A stretch of 64,000 nucleotides of DNA. Source: Paenibacillus nasutitermitis (GTDB taxonomy: Bacteria > Bacillota > Bacilli > Paenibacillales > Paenibacillaceae). The stretch covers positions 1,976,171-2,040,170 of the forward strand of contig NZ_BMHP01000001.1 in the NCBI RefSeq assembly GCF_014641075.1, read 5' to 3'. The notes under the pieces are model-generated. The model was not told where the DNA came from and did not search any database. It saw only the letters and a program-made list of their open reading frames with translations. This document shows, piece by piece, positions 26,367-35,634 of this stretch (position 1 is the stretch's first letter; the number at the start of each line of letters is the position of its first letter). A program made the translations under genes and the position numbers.

Positions 26367-27587
26367 ATGGGATTAAAAATCGGCGTGGTAGGCGCGGGGC
26401 AATTCGCTCCCTGTTTTATCCCGCTTTTCCAGGCTCATCCGAATGTGGATGAGGTCTATCTGGCTGAGCTTGTTCCGGAGCGGCTGCAGAAAACCGCCGA
26501 AACTTTCGGAATCAAACAAACTTTCGGATCGCTTGAAGAGCTCTGCCGAAGCGATGTTGATGCGGTCGCAATCTATACGCAGCGCCATCTACACGGCGAA
26601 CAGACGCTTCAGGCTCTGAGGGCCGGCAAACACGTATACTGTGCGGTGCCGATGGCGCAGACGTATGAGGAGATGTCCGCCATCATCGTAGAAGTGGCGA
26701 AGAGCAGATTGATCTATATGACCGGTGAAACAAGCTACTATTACCCGAGTACGATCTATGCGCGGGATAGATTCGCGAAAGGTGATTTCGGCGACTTCGT
26801 ATACGGCGAAGCCCAGTATATCCATGACATGGATCATGGCTTCTATGATGCCTACCGCTACTCGGGCGGCGAGCAATGGAAACGGACGGCGGGAATTCCC
26901 CCCATGTATTATCCGACTCACTCCGTCAGCATGATTCTATCGGTAACCGGCGCCCGCGCCACGAAAGTGGCTTGCCTCGGCTATGTCGACAAAAGCGGGG
27001 ATGGGGTGTTCGGCAAAGGCAACAATCTCTGGGACAATCCATACAGCAACCAGACGGCGCTCGTACGGACGTCCGATGGCGGCATGGGACGGTTCAATGA
27101 ATTTCGGCGTGCCGGATGGGCCGGCAAAAATAGCGTTTATATGAGTATGTTCGGAACCGAAGGAAGCTTCGAGGAGCACGGACTATCTCAAGTATGGACC
27201 ACATTGTCGCATGAGTTGACAGACGTCAGCGACCTGCTCGACTGTCCCGTGCATTATCGGCCGGAAGGTCTAGGGCATGTCAATGCCGAGCTTCAAGCGG
27301 ATTTCATGAAAGGGATGGCCAAAATCCATCCGGTGGAACGGCTGCCGAAGACATTCGAGAATAAGCAAAACGGCCATTTCGGCTCGCATCAATTTCTTGT
27401 CGATGATTTCGTTAAATCAATCGCCTCGGGCGATCTGCCGCCTAACCATGCCTGGAATGCAGCGAAGTACTGCGCCCCGGGCCTGGCCGCCCACGAGTCT
27501 TCGCTGAAAGATGGAGAGTGGCTGGAATTGCCCGATTTCGGCTCACCGCCGGCGGATTGGCGCTTGCTTGATCCTTATCGCATATAA
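26367..27587 (+). CDS. Gfo/Idh/MocA-family protein lacking the EKP lysine
   Basis: 406 residues. Rossmann N-terminus IGVVGAGQFAPCFIPLFQAH, second domain with YYPTHSVSMILSVTGA. Family members are NAD(P)-dependent sugar or inositol dehydrogenases. Here the EKP catalytic motif reads KHVYCAVPMAQT, so the usual lysine is missing. That variant, together with GETSYYYPSTIYARD, marks a distinct subgroup; it may use a different mechanism. TAGGAGGTC stands nine bases before the ATG. Operon with the PhyH gene. Confidence 0.9.
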   Translation: MGLKIGVVGAGQFAPCFIPLFQAHPNVDEVYLAELVPERLQKTAETFGIKQTFGSLEELCRSDVDAVAIYTQRHLHGEQTLQALRAGKHVYCAVPMAQTYEEMSAIIVEVAKSRLIYMTGETSYYYPSTIYARDRFAKGDFGDFVYGEAQYIHDMDHGFYDAYRYSGGEQWKRTAGIPPMYYPTHSVSMILSVTGARATKVACLGYVDKSGDGVFGKGNNLWDNPYSNQTALVRTSDGGMGRFNEFRRAGWAGKNSVYMSMFGTEGSFEEHGLSQVWTTLSHELTDVSDLLDCPVHYRPEGLGHVNAELQADFMKGMAKIHPVERLPKTFENKQNGHFGSHQFLVDDFVKSIASGDLPPNHAWNAAKYCAPGLAAHESSLKDGEWLELPDFGSPPADWRLLDPYRI

Positions 27588-27646
27588 ACCATTTTGCTTG
27601 GCGATTCACCGTTTTTCCGCAACGGACAAGGAAGTTCAATACTAGC

Positions 27647-27673
27647 AAGGATGTGACGAAATGTCACATCCTT
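27647..27673 (+). terminator. Hairpin after the Gfo/Idh/MocA gene
   Basis: AAGGATGTGAC / GTCACATCCTT, eleven-base perfect stem with a five-base loop, followed by ATTTG. T tract weak. Confidence 0.6.
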
Positions 27674-27801
27674 ATTTGAGTATTATCCCATGCGGATGTA
27701 AGCCGCATATACCCGCTCCTGCCGTATGAAATGTTCTGGTCAAACCCGCATGAGCCCGATATGATGGTGATTAATCGAAGCAATGAATGAGGGTGATAGC
27801 G

Positions 27802-29595
27802 TTGAATGGGGAACCTAACGGATTTAGGCTGCTGCGAATCAGCACATGGACGATTTATGCGAAGCTGGTGCTTTCATTTCTGCTTGTCGTTATTCCAATT
27901 GTACTGGTTAGCTTCGGCATGAACCGGTCCAGCGAGGAGAAGGTCAGGCATCAGATCGGCAGTTCGATGGATTCCAAGGTGAACTTCTACTTGCAAGCCT
28001 TGGAGAGCGAATTTGCCCGCATCAATCAGTTGAAGAATGAGTTCATCAATGACGAGGATGTCATCGCGCTCAGTACGATCCCGGAAGCTTACGATAATTT
28101 CGACCGCCAACAGAAGATTATCCAGATTAGCCGAAAGCTTCATTTCTTCAAGAATTCGAGCCTGTATATGAACCGCGTGAAGGTGAACATTCCGAAGCTC
28201 GGCCGGAGTATTGATTCCGAGAGCATGTCCGATGTCATTCCGATGGCAGATATCGCTGCGGTACGCCGATCGGCTCTCGAAGGACTGTCGCTTGTGCAAT
28301 CGGACGGCAAACTGCTGATGGGAATGACTTATCCGCAGGACGAGCTTAGCGATCCCTCCTATGCCTTTCTGCTGTTGATCGAGATCTCCGAAGATGAGCT
28401 TAGAAGGTCTCTGCAAAGCATAAGGGGATCGGAAGGGGCCGGGGCTATTCTGTTCGCCGATAATGGCAGCTGGAGCCTGTCCGGCGGGAATGCAGACGAA
28501 ACTCCGCCTACATGGATCGAGGCCTTGCGGTCTTCCAGCCCGGATCATCAAGCCGTTCGGGGGCAGCAGCGCATACGCGAAGGCGACTTGCGATTGATGG
28601 TGTCGTATGAGCATTCGGCGCTGCTCAGCGCTACATTGGCTGTGTACGAATCGGAGACAGCGGTGCTCGGGCCGCTGGCTGAATACAAGGAGTGGCTGCT
28701 GGCTATATTAGTCGTTTCGACGGTGGTCATCGTGTTTTTCTCATATGGCATTCACAGACTGATTCACCGTCCGCTTCAGCGCCTCGTTATCGCATTCCGC
28801 AAGGTGGAAAGCGGAAGTCTGGATATCGCGATCCATCGGCAGCAGCAGGATGAATTTCAATATTTGTTCACGCAGTTCAACGAGATGGTCAGGAAGGTCA
28901 AGTCGCTGATCATCAACGTATACGAACAGGAAATCCGTGCGCAACGCCTGGAGCTGAAGCAGCTTCAGTCCCAGATCAATCCGCACTTTCTCTATAACAG
29001 CTATTATGCCATATATCGGTTGGCTGAAAATGAAGATCTGGAGAAGGTGGCGATCTATACCCGGTATCTGGGTGACTACTTTCAATATATTACCCGAACG
29101 GGCTCTGACGAGGTGACGCTGGAAACGGAAGTCCGCCACGCCCGTGCTTATGTGGAAATCCAGATGCTCCGTTATACGAAGCGGATCCGGACCTTCTTCG
29201 GGGAGATTCCTCCTGGAGCGGAAGACATCCCCATACCGAAAATGATATTGCAACCGATTATCGAGAATGCGTATCATCATGGCTTGGCGAACCGGACGGT
29301 GGACGGGATCGTCGACATTTCCATGTTATGGAGAGGTGAGCGGCTTGTCTTCACCGTTGACGACAACGGCAATGAACTAACGGATGGGAAGCTGGCTCAT
29401 CTGCGTGATTTGTTGTTGATCGGGGAACCGGAGGAGACGACGGGAATCGTTAACGTCAACCGGCGGCTCGGGATTAGATACGGGCGGGAATCCCGCCTGA
29501 TCGTATCGCGGTCCGATCTTGGCGGTCTGCGTGTAGAGTTGGTCCTGATCTTGAAAGGAGGAAATCCGAATGTACAGACTGCTGATCGTGGATGA
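27802..29595 (+). CDS. YesM-like sensor histidine kinase
   Basis: About 597 residues. TM1 (KLVLSFLLVVIPIVLVSF), long extracytoplasmic sensor, TM2 (WLLAILVVSTVVIVFFSYGI), HAMP, His_kinase domain with phospho-His in LKQLQSQINPHFLYNSYY, and a HATPase with ILQPIIENAYHHGL. TTG at 27802 is five bases after GGGTGA and is preferred; an ATG at 27787 is in frame but poorly served. Overlaps the response regulator by 26 bases. It controls, with that partner, the adjacent sugar ABC genes, as is usual for YesMN systems. Confidence 0.9.
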   Translation: MNGEPNGFRLLRISTWTIYAKLVLSFLLVVIPIVLVSFGMNRSSEEKVRHQIGSSMDSKVNFYLQALESEFARINQLKNEFINDEDVIALSTIPEAYDNFDRQQKIIQISRKLHFFKNSSLYMNRVKVNIPKLGRSIDSESMSDVIPMADIAAVRRSALEGLSLVQSDGKLLMGMTYPQDELSDPSYAFLLLIEISEDELRRSLQSIRGSEGAGAILFADNGSWSLSGGNADETPPTWIEALRSSSPDHQAVRGQQRIREGDLRLMVSYEHSALLSATLAVYESETAVLGPLAEYKEWLLAILVVSTVVIVFFSYGIHRLIHRPLQRLVIAFRKVESGSLDIAIHRQQQDEFQYLFTQFNEMVRKVKSLIINVYEQEIRAQRLELKQLQSQINPHFLYNSYYAIYRLAENEDLEKVAIYTRYLGDYFQYITRTGSDEVTLETEVRHARAYVEIQMLRYTKRIRTFFGEIPPGAEDIPIPKMILQPIIENAYHHGLANRTVDGIVDISMLWRGERLVFTVDDNGNELTDGKLAHLRDLLLIGEPEETTGIVNVNRRLGIRYGRESRLIVSRSDLGGLRVELVLILKGGNPNVQTADRG

Positions 29596-31219
29596 CGAGG
29601 AGCTGTTCGTTAACGGCTTGGCTGAGATGCTGGTGCAGGAAGTAGGGCTTAATGAAGTGGAGATATGCAGGGCATACAGCGCGGAAGAAGCTCTGGAGTG
29701 GTTCAAGCAGACCAAGATCGATATCCTGATGACGGATATTCAGATGCCTCGAATAAACGGGCTCGAGTTGCAGAAACGAATCCATTCCTACTGGCCCCGC
29801 TGCAAGGTGGTGTTCCTGACGGGGTACGATAATTTCTCCTACGCCCAGGAGGCGATCCGAAGCGGCGGAGCGGATTATTTGCTTAAGACGGAAGGGGACG
29901 ACACGGTGCTTGCGGTCGTCCATAAAGTCATCGCGCAACTCCATGAAGAGGACCGGGCTGAACAGTTGAGAAACCGTGCAGAGAGCATGATTCGTAAGGC
30001 GAATGAGGCACTGAAGCAGGAATGCCTGATCGATCTGATTTCCGGAGTTTCCAATCCGGATAGTCTGGACTGCCAGTTCAAGGAGTTGAACATTCGGCTT
30101 AACGGGAGCAGTCCTATCATGCTGGTAGCAGGCACTGTTGATCAATGGAAGGAGGGCGCTACGCTCAGGGACAGATCGATTTACCTGTTTGCCATCCGGA
30201 ACGTAGCCGACGAGAAGCTGCAATTCCGGTTCCTGACCGAATCCGTCCATGTGGACCGTTCCCGGTTGATCTGGTTTATTCAACAGAAGGACGAGGAAGA
30301 AATCACCTCCCGCTATGTGCAAGGCGTGCTCGAATCCGTTCAGACGACATGCCGTGAGTTGTTCGGGGTGAAGCTGTCGTTCGCCGTTGCGAGCAAGCTT
30401 GTAAGCTGGGCACTTCTCGATCAGCAAGTGGAGCGATTACAGCTGCAGCTGCTCCGTCATGTCGGCTTCGAGCAGGAGCGGCTGCTGATCGAGGATGAGC
30501 CTGCCGGAGAACCGGAAGCAGGCAAGACAGCGCTTCCAGCGCGGCGGATCCGCAAGGATATCGAGATGCTTCAGTTCCATCTGGAGCATAATCAGCAGGA
30601 GACATTCCGTGAGGCGTTGATAGCTGTCATGATGGTGCCGGAATCGGAGGAGAATGCCGAAAGTCTTACAAGACTTGAAATCCACTCCGGTCTGACGGCG
30701 ATGTTTATCTCTTATTTGCGGCAGTGGGCGCTGCGGGGCAGCGTGGAAAAACAGGTGGATCTGAGCCGGCTTTTCCGATATGACCACATGATGAGCTGGC
30801 ACGATACCTGTCTGTACTTCACCGAGTTGTCCGAGCAGATCTTTCATCATCGTTACCACGACTGGCAGCGTCATGGCAGCGATCTCGTAACAATGCTTCA
30901 CAAATACATCGGAAGGAATATCGGTGGTGATTTAAGCCTTACACAACTGGGGCGGATTGCCAACCACAACCCGGCTTATCTATCCCGGTTATACAAACAG
31001 CTGACGGAAAGGGGATTGTCGGAGGTGATCGCAGAGCGTCGGCTGGAGAAGGCGCAAGAGCTGCTGCGCGACCCCGCATTCAAAATTCACGAGATTGCCC
31101 GCAGTATCGGCTTTGAGTCCATGAAATATTTTCGCAAATTTTTCCGCGGGTTAACGGGCATGAGTCCGCAGGAATATCGCGAATGGAACAAAGAGGTAGA
31201 CGTAGAGCCTCTAAAGTAG
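29570..31219 (+). CDS. YesN-like response regulator with AraC-type output
   Basis: 549 residues. Receiver with DDEE at 8-11, phospho-Asp56 in ILMTDIQMPRINGLEL and Lys in DYLLKTEG (the usual KP proline is replaced by Thr); a long linker; C-terminal AraC HTH pair ending FESMKYFRKFFRGLTGMSPQ. AAAGGAGGAA precedes the ATG. Translationally coupled to the kinase; likely activates the binding-protein and permease genes downstream. Confidence 0.93.
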   Translation: MYRLLIVDDEELFVNGLAEMLVQEVGLNEVEICRAYSAEEALEWFKQTKIDILMTDIQMPRINGLELQKRIHSYWPRCKVVFLTGYDNFSYAQEAIRSGGADYLLKTEGDDTVLAVVHKVIAQLHEEDRAEQLRNRAESMIRKANEALKQECLIDLISGVSNPDSLDCQFKELNIRLNGSSPIMLVAGTVDQWKEGATLRDRSIYLFAIRNVADEKLQFRFLTESVHVDRSRLIWFIQQKDEEEITSRYVQGVLESVQTTCRELFGVKLSFAVASKLVSWALLDQQVERLQLQLLRHVGFEQERLLIEDEPAGEPEAGKTALPARRIRKDIEMLQFHLEHNQQETFREALIAVMMVPESEENAESLTRLEIHSGLTAMFISYLRQWALRGSVEKQVDLSRLFRYDHMMSWHDTCLYFTELSEQIFHHRYHDWQRHGSDLVTMLHKYIGRNIGGDLSLTQLGRIANHNPAYLSRLYKQLTERGLSEVIAERRLEKAQELLRDPAFKIHEIARSIGFESMKYFRKFFRGLTGMSPQEYREWNKEVDVEPLK

Positions 31220-31301
31220 AAAATAGAGCCGTTATGCGCAGATTCCTCTCCTGCTATAGTTAATGAATAGAACGACACACTGCACATAAGGGGAGTATAC
31301 G

Positions 31302-33029
31302 ATGGAAAAAAAGCTATTGAAGGCAGTGGCTGCTGTAATGATCTGCTCCAGCCTGCTAATGTCCGCTTGCAGTAATAACGGGAGCGGGAATGGAAAAAGC
31401 GGGAATGCAACGACCGGATCGACGAACGAGGCAGCCGGAAACGGGGATGAGAAGAAACAGCCGGACGTGACCGCCGATCCGATGGCAGCTTACGATCCGC
31501 CGATCGAGATCAGTATGGCCAGAGGAATAAGCCAGGCTAATAAGTTCAGACCTGGAGAAGACATCAGCAACAATCCATGGATCAAGGAGTACGCATCGCG
31601 ACTAGGAATTAATGTCAAATACTCATTCACCGCAAGCAGCGACGGCAGCCCGAGTCCTTATACTCAGAAGCTGAACGTCAATATCGCTTCAGCCAAGCTG
31701 CCAGATATCTTCACGGTCGACAGCAAGCAGTTTGCCCAATTGTCTGCGGCGGGGAAGCTTGCGGACCTGTCTGAGATTTACGAACAGACTGCAACAGACG
31801 AGATTAAAGAGAATTATAGCCGGGACAAGGGGCTTGCTCTGAAGTCAGCCACTCAGGATGGCAAGCTGTACGGGCTGCCGGTTCTGCGCGGAGGAGACCT
31901 TGGCGCGGCGCAGATGATATGGATTCGTACGGATTGGCTCACGAAGCTTAATCTTCCCGAGCCGAAGTCGATGGACGATCTATGGGCGATCGCCGAGGCG
32001 TTCACAAACAACGATCCCGACGGCAATGGCAAGAATGACACTTACGGGATTGCAATCAATAAGGAGATCTACTCAGAGAACACAGGCGCCGAAGGATTCT
32101 TTCAGGGCTATCATGCCTATCCGGGATTGTGGGTGAAGGATGCTTCCGGGCAGCTCGCATACGGCAGTATCCAGCCTGAGATTAAGACGGTGCTTGCCAA
32201 GTTGAACGAGCTGTATAAAAAAGGGGTTATTGACAGGGAATTCGGCGTGAAGGACGTTTCCAAGATCAATGAAGACATCGCCCAGAACAAATTGGGCATC
32301 ATCTCAGGGATAAATTGGAGCAGCTATTACCCGCTGAATGATGGTGTACAGAAAAATCCGGAGATGGATTGGAAACCGTTCCCCATCCTCTCGGCGGATG
32401 ACAAGCAAGCATTGGTAGGTGTTCCGTTTAACGTGGGTACGTATCTGGTTGTACGCAAGGACTTCGCCAATCCGGAAGCACTGGTCAAGATGGTCAACCT
32501 GTACTTCGAAAAGTTCAATTCTACCTCGCCGGAGGATTTCAAGAACTTCAATAATGACAGTACCGGCGATCAAATCGTCTCGATGTTCAGCCAAGCCGCG
32601 ACGATGGGCATGATTCCGATCAACTATGATCTCACAATTGCCAAGGCACTAAGGGAAGCACTGGCTTCTGGAGATTCCTCAAGCCTGCAGCCGGATGTAC
32701 TGGATTATTACAATACGATCCAGAGCTTCATGAAGGGCGACCGGACACAATGGGCAACGAATAAGCAGCGCGGCGCCGAGAATTCCTCTTATGTCATCTG
32801 GGAGCAATACAACCAGAACTACATGCTGCCCGAGTTCTACGGGGCTCCGACGAAGACGATGAATGAGAAGTGGAGCACATTGCAGAAGATGGAGAAAGAA
32901 ATCGTGACGAGAATTATTATGGGAGCGGCTCCGGCCGAGGAATACGACAGCTTTATCAGCAAGTGGAAGGAACTGGGCGGCGACATGATCACGAACGAAG
33001 TGAATGAGTGGAAGTCGCATCAACAATAA
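31302..33029 (+). CDS. Extracellular solute-binding lipoprotein (sugar ABC transporter)
   Basis: 575 residues, LplA-like length. Lipoprotein signal peptide with lipobox LMSAC, Cys23, followed by a Gly/Asn-rich linker. The body (KLPDIFTVDSKQFAQLS, LPEPKSMDDLWAIAEAF, DPDGNGKNDTYGI) is typical of family 1 oligosaccharide-binding proteins of Paenibacillus. GGGGAG precedes the ATG. Followed by two permease genes but no ATPase gene; a shared MsmX-like ATPase elsewhere is expected. Confidence 0.94.
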   Translation: MEKKLLKAVAAVMICSSLLMSACSNNGSGNGKSGNATTGSTNEAAGNGDEKKQPDVTADPMAAYDPPIEISMARGISQANKFRPGEDISNNPWIKEYASRLGINVKYSFTASSDGSPSPYTQKLNVNIASAKLPDIFTVDSKQFAQLSAAGKLADLSEIYEQTATDEIKENYSRDKGLALKSATQDGKLYGLPVLRGGDLGAAQMIWIRTDWLTKLNLPEPKSMDDLWAIAEAFTNNDPDGNGKNDTYGIAINKEIYSENTGAEGFFQGYHAYPGLWVKDASGQLAYGSIQPEIKTVLAKLNELYKKGVIDREFGVKDVSKINEDIAQNKLGIISGINWSSYYPLNDGVQKNPEMDWKPFPILSADDKQALVGVPFNVGTYLVVRKDFANPEALVKMVNLYFEKFNSTSPEDFKNFNNDSTGDQIVSMFSQAATMGMIPINYDLTIAKALREALASGDSSSLQPDVLDYYNTIQSFMKGDRTQWATNKQRGAENSSYVIWEQYNQNYMLPEFYGAPTKTMNEKWSTLQKMEKEIVTRIIMGAAPAEEYDSFISKWKELGGDMITNEVNEWKSHQQ

Positions 33030-33109
33030 GGTAATCATATTTTTGGGGGATAGAGAGGATTGGGTTCGCTCAATCTTCTCTTCCTATCCTAGGAAGGTGC
33101 GAATGAAGC

Positions 33110-34003
33110 GTGAACCGAAGAACTCGAACATTACCGCTGCATCTGATGCTGCTCCCGGCATTTCTGCTCGTTCTTATATACAGCTATTTACCAATAGCGG
33201 GCCTTGTGATCGCTTTTCAACGCTACAGCCCTTTGGAGGGATTTCTCAATTCTCCCTGGGCGGGGTGGGACAACTTTACTTACGCTCTGAGCCTTCCCGA
33301 TACGATGAATGTGATCGGAAACACGTTATATATCGCAGGGTTGAAGGTCATAGCCAACCTGGTTGTTCCTTTGATCGTGGCTTTGCTGCTAAATGAATTG
33401 CGCCTTGTTATCGTCAAGAGATGGGTGCAAACGCTCATTTATTTGCCTCACTTCCTCTCATGGGTCATTCTGGCGGGGATTCTGACGGATATTTTGTCCC
33501 CTTCCGATGGCCTAGTCAATCACGTACTGACAGCCGTAGGGCTGGATCCGATTTATTTTCTCGGGAGCAACGCCTGGTTTCCTCCAGTATTGATTTTATC
33601 CGACGTATGGAAGGAATTCGGATTCGGTACAATCATCTTTCTGGCGGCGCTGACCGGCATCAATCCTTCGCTCTATGAAGCAGCCCTTATGGATGGAGCT
33701 AACCGTTGGAAACAGACGATTCATATTACTTTACCGGGCATCGTGCCTATCATCGTACTGCTTGCAACCCTGAGCCTCGGAAATGTATTGAATGCCGGCT
33801 TCGATCAGGTATTCAATTTGTATAATCCAACCGTTTATCAAAGCGGAGATATACTGGACACGTTAATCTACCGGATAGGTATCCAGAATACGGACTACAG
33901 CGTCGCGACCGCCCTTGGACTGTTCAAATCGGTCGTATCCTTCATCCTGATCTCATGCTCCTATTGGGCAGCCTATCGCTTCGCCAATTACCGGATCTTC
34001 TAG
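33110..34003 (+). CDS. Sugar ABC transporter permease, LplB-like
   Basis: 297 residues, six TM segments. N-terminal LLPAFLLVLIYSYLPIAG and cytoplasmic EAA loop YEAALMDGANRWKQTIHITLPGI. GTG at 33110 is the only start, since TGA lies six bases before it in frame; AAGGTG is ten bases upstream. Partner of the next permease. Confidence 0.94.
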   Translation: MNRRTRTLPLHLMLLPAFLLVLIYSYLPIAGLVIAFQRYSPLEGFLNSPWAGWDNFTYALSLPDTMNVIGNTLYIAGLKVIANLVVPLIVALLLNELRLVIVKRWVQTLIYLPHFLSWVILAGILTDILSPSDGLVNHVLTAVGLDPIYFLGSNAWFPPVLILSDVWKEFGFGTIIFLAALTGINPSLYEAALMDGANRWKQTIHITLPGIVPIIVLLATLSLGNVLNAGFDQVFNLYNPTVYQSGDILDTLIYRIGIQNTDYSVATALGLFKSVVSFILISCSYWAAYRFANYRIF

Positions 34004-34014
34004 GAGGCAGAACA

Positions 34015-34899
34015 TTGGAAACAAAATTAAACCGGGGCAACCTCGTGTTCAACGCCTTGAATATAGTCTTTATGCTAATACTGGCGCTCCTATGCGTTAT
34101 TCCCGTTATCCATATATGGGCGCTATCGTTCAGCTCCAGCTCGGCTGCAGCCGCAGGCGAGGTTTCGCTGTGGCCCGTGGATTGGAGCCTGAACTCATAC
34201 AAGTATGTGCTGCAGAACGATCAATTTTTCGATTCCGTGCTTATCACACTGCAGAGGACATTGCTCGGCACGGCAATCAGCATGATTCTATCCATCCTGA
34301 CCGCCTATCCGCTGTCGAAGATGAGTACGGACTTCCGGTCCCGGACGTTCTATGCCTGGTATTTCGTCTTTACGATCCTGTTCTACGGCGGTCTGATTCC
34401 GTGGTATATCACCGTCCAGATGACCGGGATTATGGACACGATCTGGGCATTAATCCTGCCGGGAGCCGTTCAGGTATTTAATGTGATCCTGCTGTTGAAC
34501 TTCTTTCGCGGGCTGCCCAAGGAGCTGGAGGAGTCCGCCTTTATGGACGGCGCCGGTTATATGACGACGTTATGGCGCATCTATGTGCCGTTGTCCTTGC
34601 CCGCTCTTGCGACGCTGACCTTGCTTACCGTCGTCTATCATTGGAATGCATGGTTCGACGGTCTAATCTTGATGAACTCTCCAGAGCGTTATCCACTCTC
34701 GACATACCTGCAGACGATTGTCATCCAGAGCGACTTGACCCAAATCAACTCGCAGACGGCGCAGTTCATGACGACGATTTCCGACCGGACCGTGAAGGCA
34801 TCCCAGATCTTTCTCGGAGCGCTCCCGATTATCGCTGTCTATCCTTTTCTGCAGCGCTTTTTCGTTAAAGGGCTTGTGCTGGGGAGTGTGAAGGAATAG
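34015..34899 (+). CDS. Sugar ABC transporter permease, LplC/YtcP-like
   Basis: 294 residues starting at TTG 34015, seven bases after AGGAGG, 11 bases after the previous stop. Six TM segments, EAA loop LEESAFMDGAGYMTTLWRIY, C-terminus FFVKGLVLGSVKE as in the family. Completes the transporter. Confidence 0.94.
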   Translation: METKLNRGNLVFNALNIVFMLILALLCVIPVIHIWALSFSSSSAAAAGEVSLWPVDWSLNSYKYVLQNDQFFDSVLITLQRTLLGTAISMILSILTAYPLSKMSTDFRSRTFYAWYFVFTILFYGGLIPWYITVQMTGIMDTIWALILPGAVQVFNVILLLNFFRGLPKELEESAFMDGAGYMTTLWRIYVPLSLPALATLTLLTVVYHWNAWFDGLILMNSPERYPLSTYLQTIVIQSDLTQINSQTAQFMTTISDRTVKASQIFLGALPIIAVYPFLQRFFVKGLVLGSVKE

Positions 34900-34955
34900 A
34901 AGTTGAGGGAAGTCGTCACAAATCGTATAATCGTACACAGCGTAAGGCAAAAAGA

Positions 34956-34987
34956 CAGGACCACCCATTCAGCGGGTGGTCCTGTTT
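34956..34987 (+). terminator. Terminator of the sugar ABC operon
   Basis: CAGGACCACCC / GGGTGGTCCTG, eleven-base perfect stem, seven-base loop, then TTTG. Confidence 0.8.
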
Positions 34988-35110
34988 GTACCGTTGATGT
35001 TCGTTCGCGGTATAACTGGAGTCATTTCCGTCCACTCGCCTCTATAGTCGTCATCTCGATTTAGAACGACAAGCTGCAGCTGGTACTTTCCATTTTCGAA
35101 AAAATGAGTT

Positions 35111-35126
35111 ATTATAGATCCATAAT
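35111..35126 (+). promoter_or_regulatory. Rrf2 operator candidate, copy 1
   Basis: ATTAT AGATCC ATAAT, 22 bases before the rrf2 start codon. The GATCC core and flanking CTTTA and ATGGAG recur at 35580. Confidence 0.55.
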
Positions 35127-35147
35127 ATCTTTAATGGAGGTGCGAAT

Positions 35148-35549
35148 TTGAAATATTCCCAGGCAACCGACTATGCGCTCCATGCGATGTTATATCTGAT
35201 AAGCGCGGCTCCTGATAAGCCTGTGGGCGTACAACTGCTTGCAGGAAGGCTGGGCGTTTCGCAAACCTATCTATCCAAGATGATGACCAAGCTCGTCAAA
35301 GCCGGTCTGATTCAGTCCGCACCCGGTGCAAATGGCGGTTACCGTCTCAGACGCAAACAGGATGAAATCTCTTTTCTCGATGTTATCCACGCGATCGAAG
35401 GAACCGCTTCTTTATTCGAATGCAGCCTGGAACACGGAAGCGAATGTCTGATTCAGCAGGTTGTATCCGAAGCCGAGCGGCAGATGGAGCAGTATTTGGA
35501 TCAAAAGAAATTAGGGGATTTGGTTAATGTAATGAAGACGGAGTTATAA
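35148..35549 (+). CDS. Rrf2-family transcriptional regulator
   Basis: 133 residues. KYSQATDYALHAMLYL start, winged helix LLAGRLGVSQTYLSKMMTKL and wing GANGGYRLRR are typical. Only two cysteines occur in the usual cluster region (ECSLEHGSECLIQQ), against three in Fe-S binding IscR/NsrR, so thiol or other sensing is more likely. TTG start eight bases after TGGAGGTG. A matching dyad lies upstream of this gene and of the flavoprotein gene that follows. Confidence 0.92.
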   Translation: MKYSQATDYALHAMLYLISAAPDKPVGVQLLAGRLGVSQTYLSKMMTKLVKAGLIQSAPGANGGYRLRRKQDEISFLDVIHAIEGTASLFECSLEHGSECLIQQVVSEAERQMEQYLDQKKLGDLVNVMKTEL

Positions 35550-35579
35550 TCCGTCCTTTTTACTGGCTTAATTAAAGAC

Positions 35580-35595
35580 ATAATCGATCCATTAT
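35580..35595 (+). promoter_or_regulatory. Rrf2 operator candidate, copy 2
   Basis: ATAAT CGATCC ATTAT upstream of the flavoprotein gene; same length, spacing and core as copy 1 at 35111. Confidence 0.55.
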
Positions 35596-35634
35596 AACTT
35601 TATTAAAATGGAGCAAACGAAGAGGAGAATGAAC

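Noticed and set aside
27601..27675. Hairpin at 27647 as an operator for the kinase operon
   Set aside because: Its position just after a stop codon and its long GC-containing stem fit a terminator better; no second copy was seen near the sugar genes.
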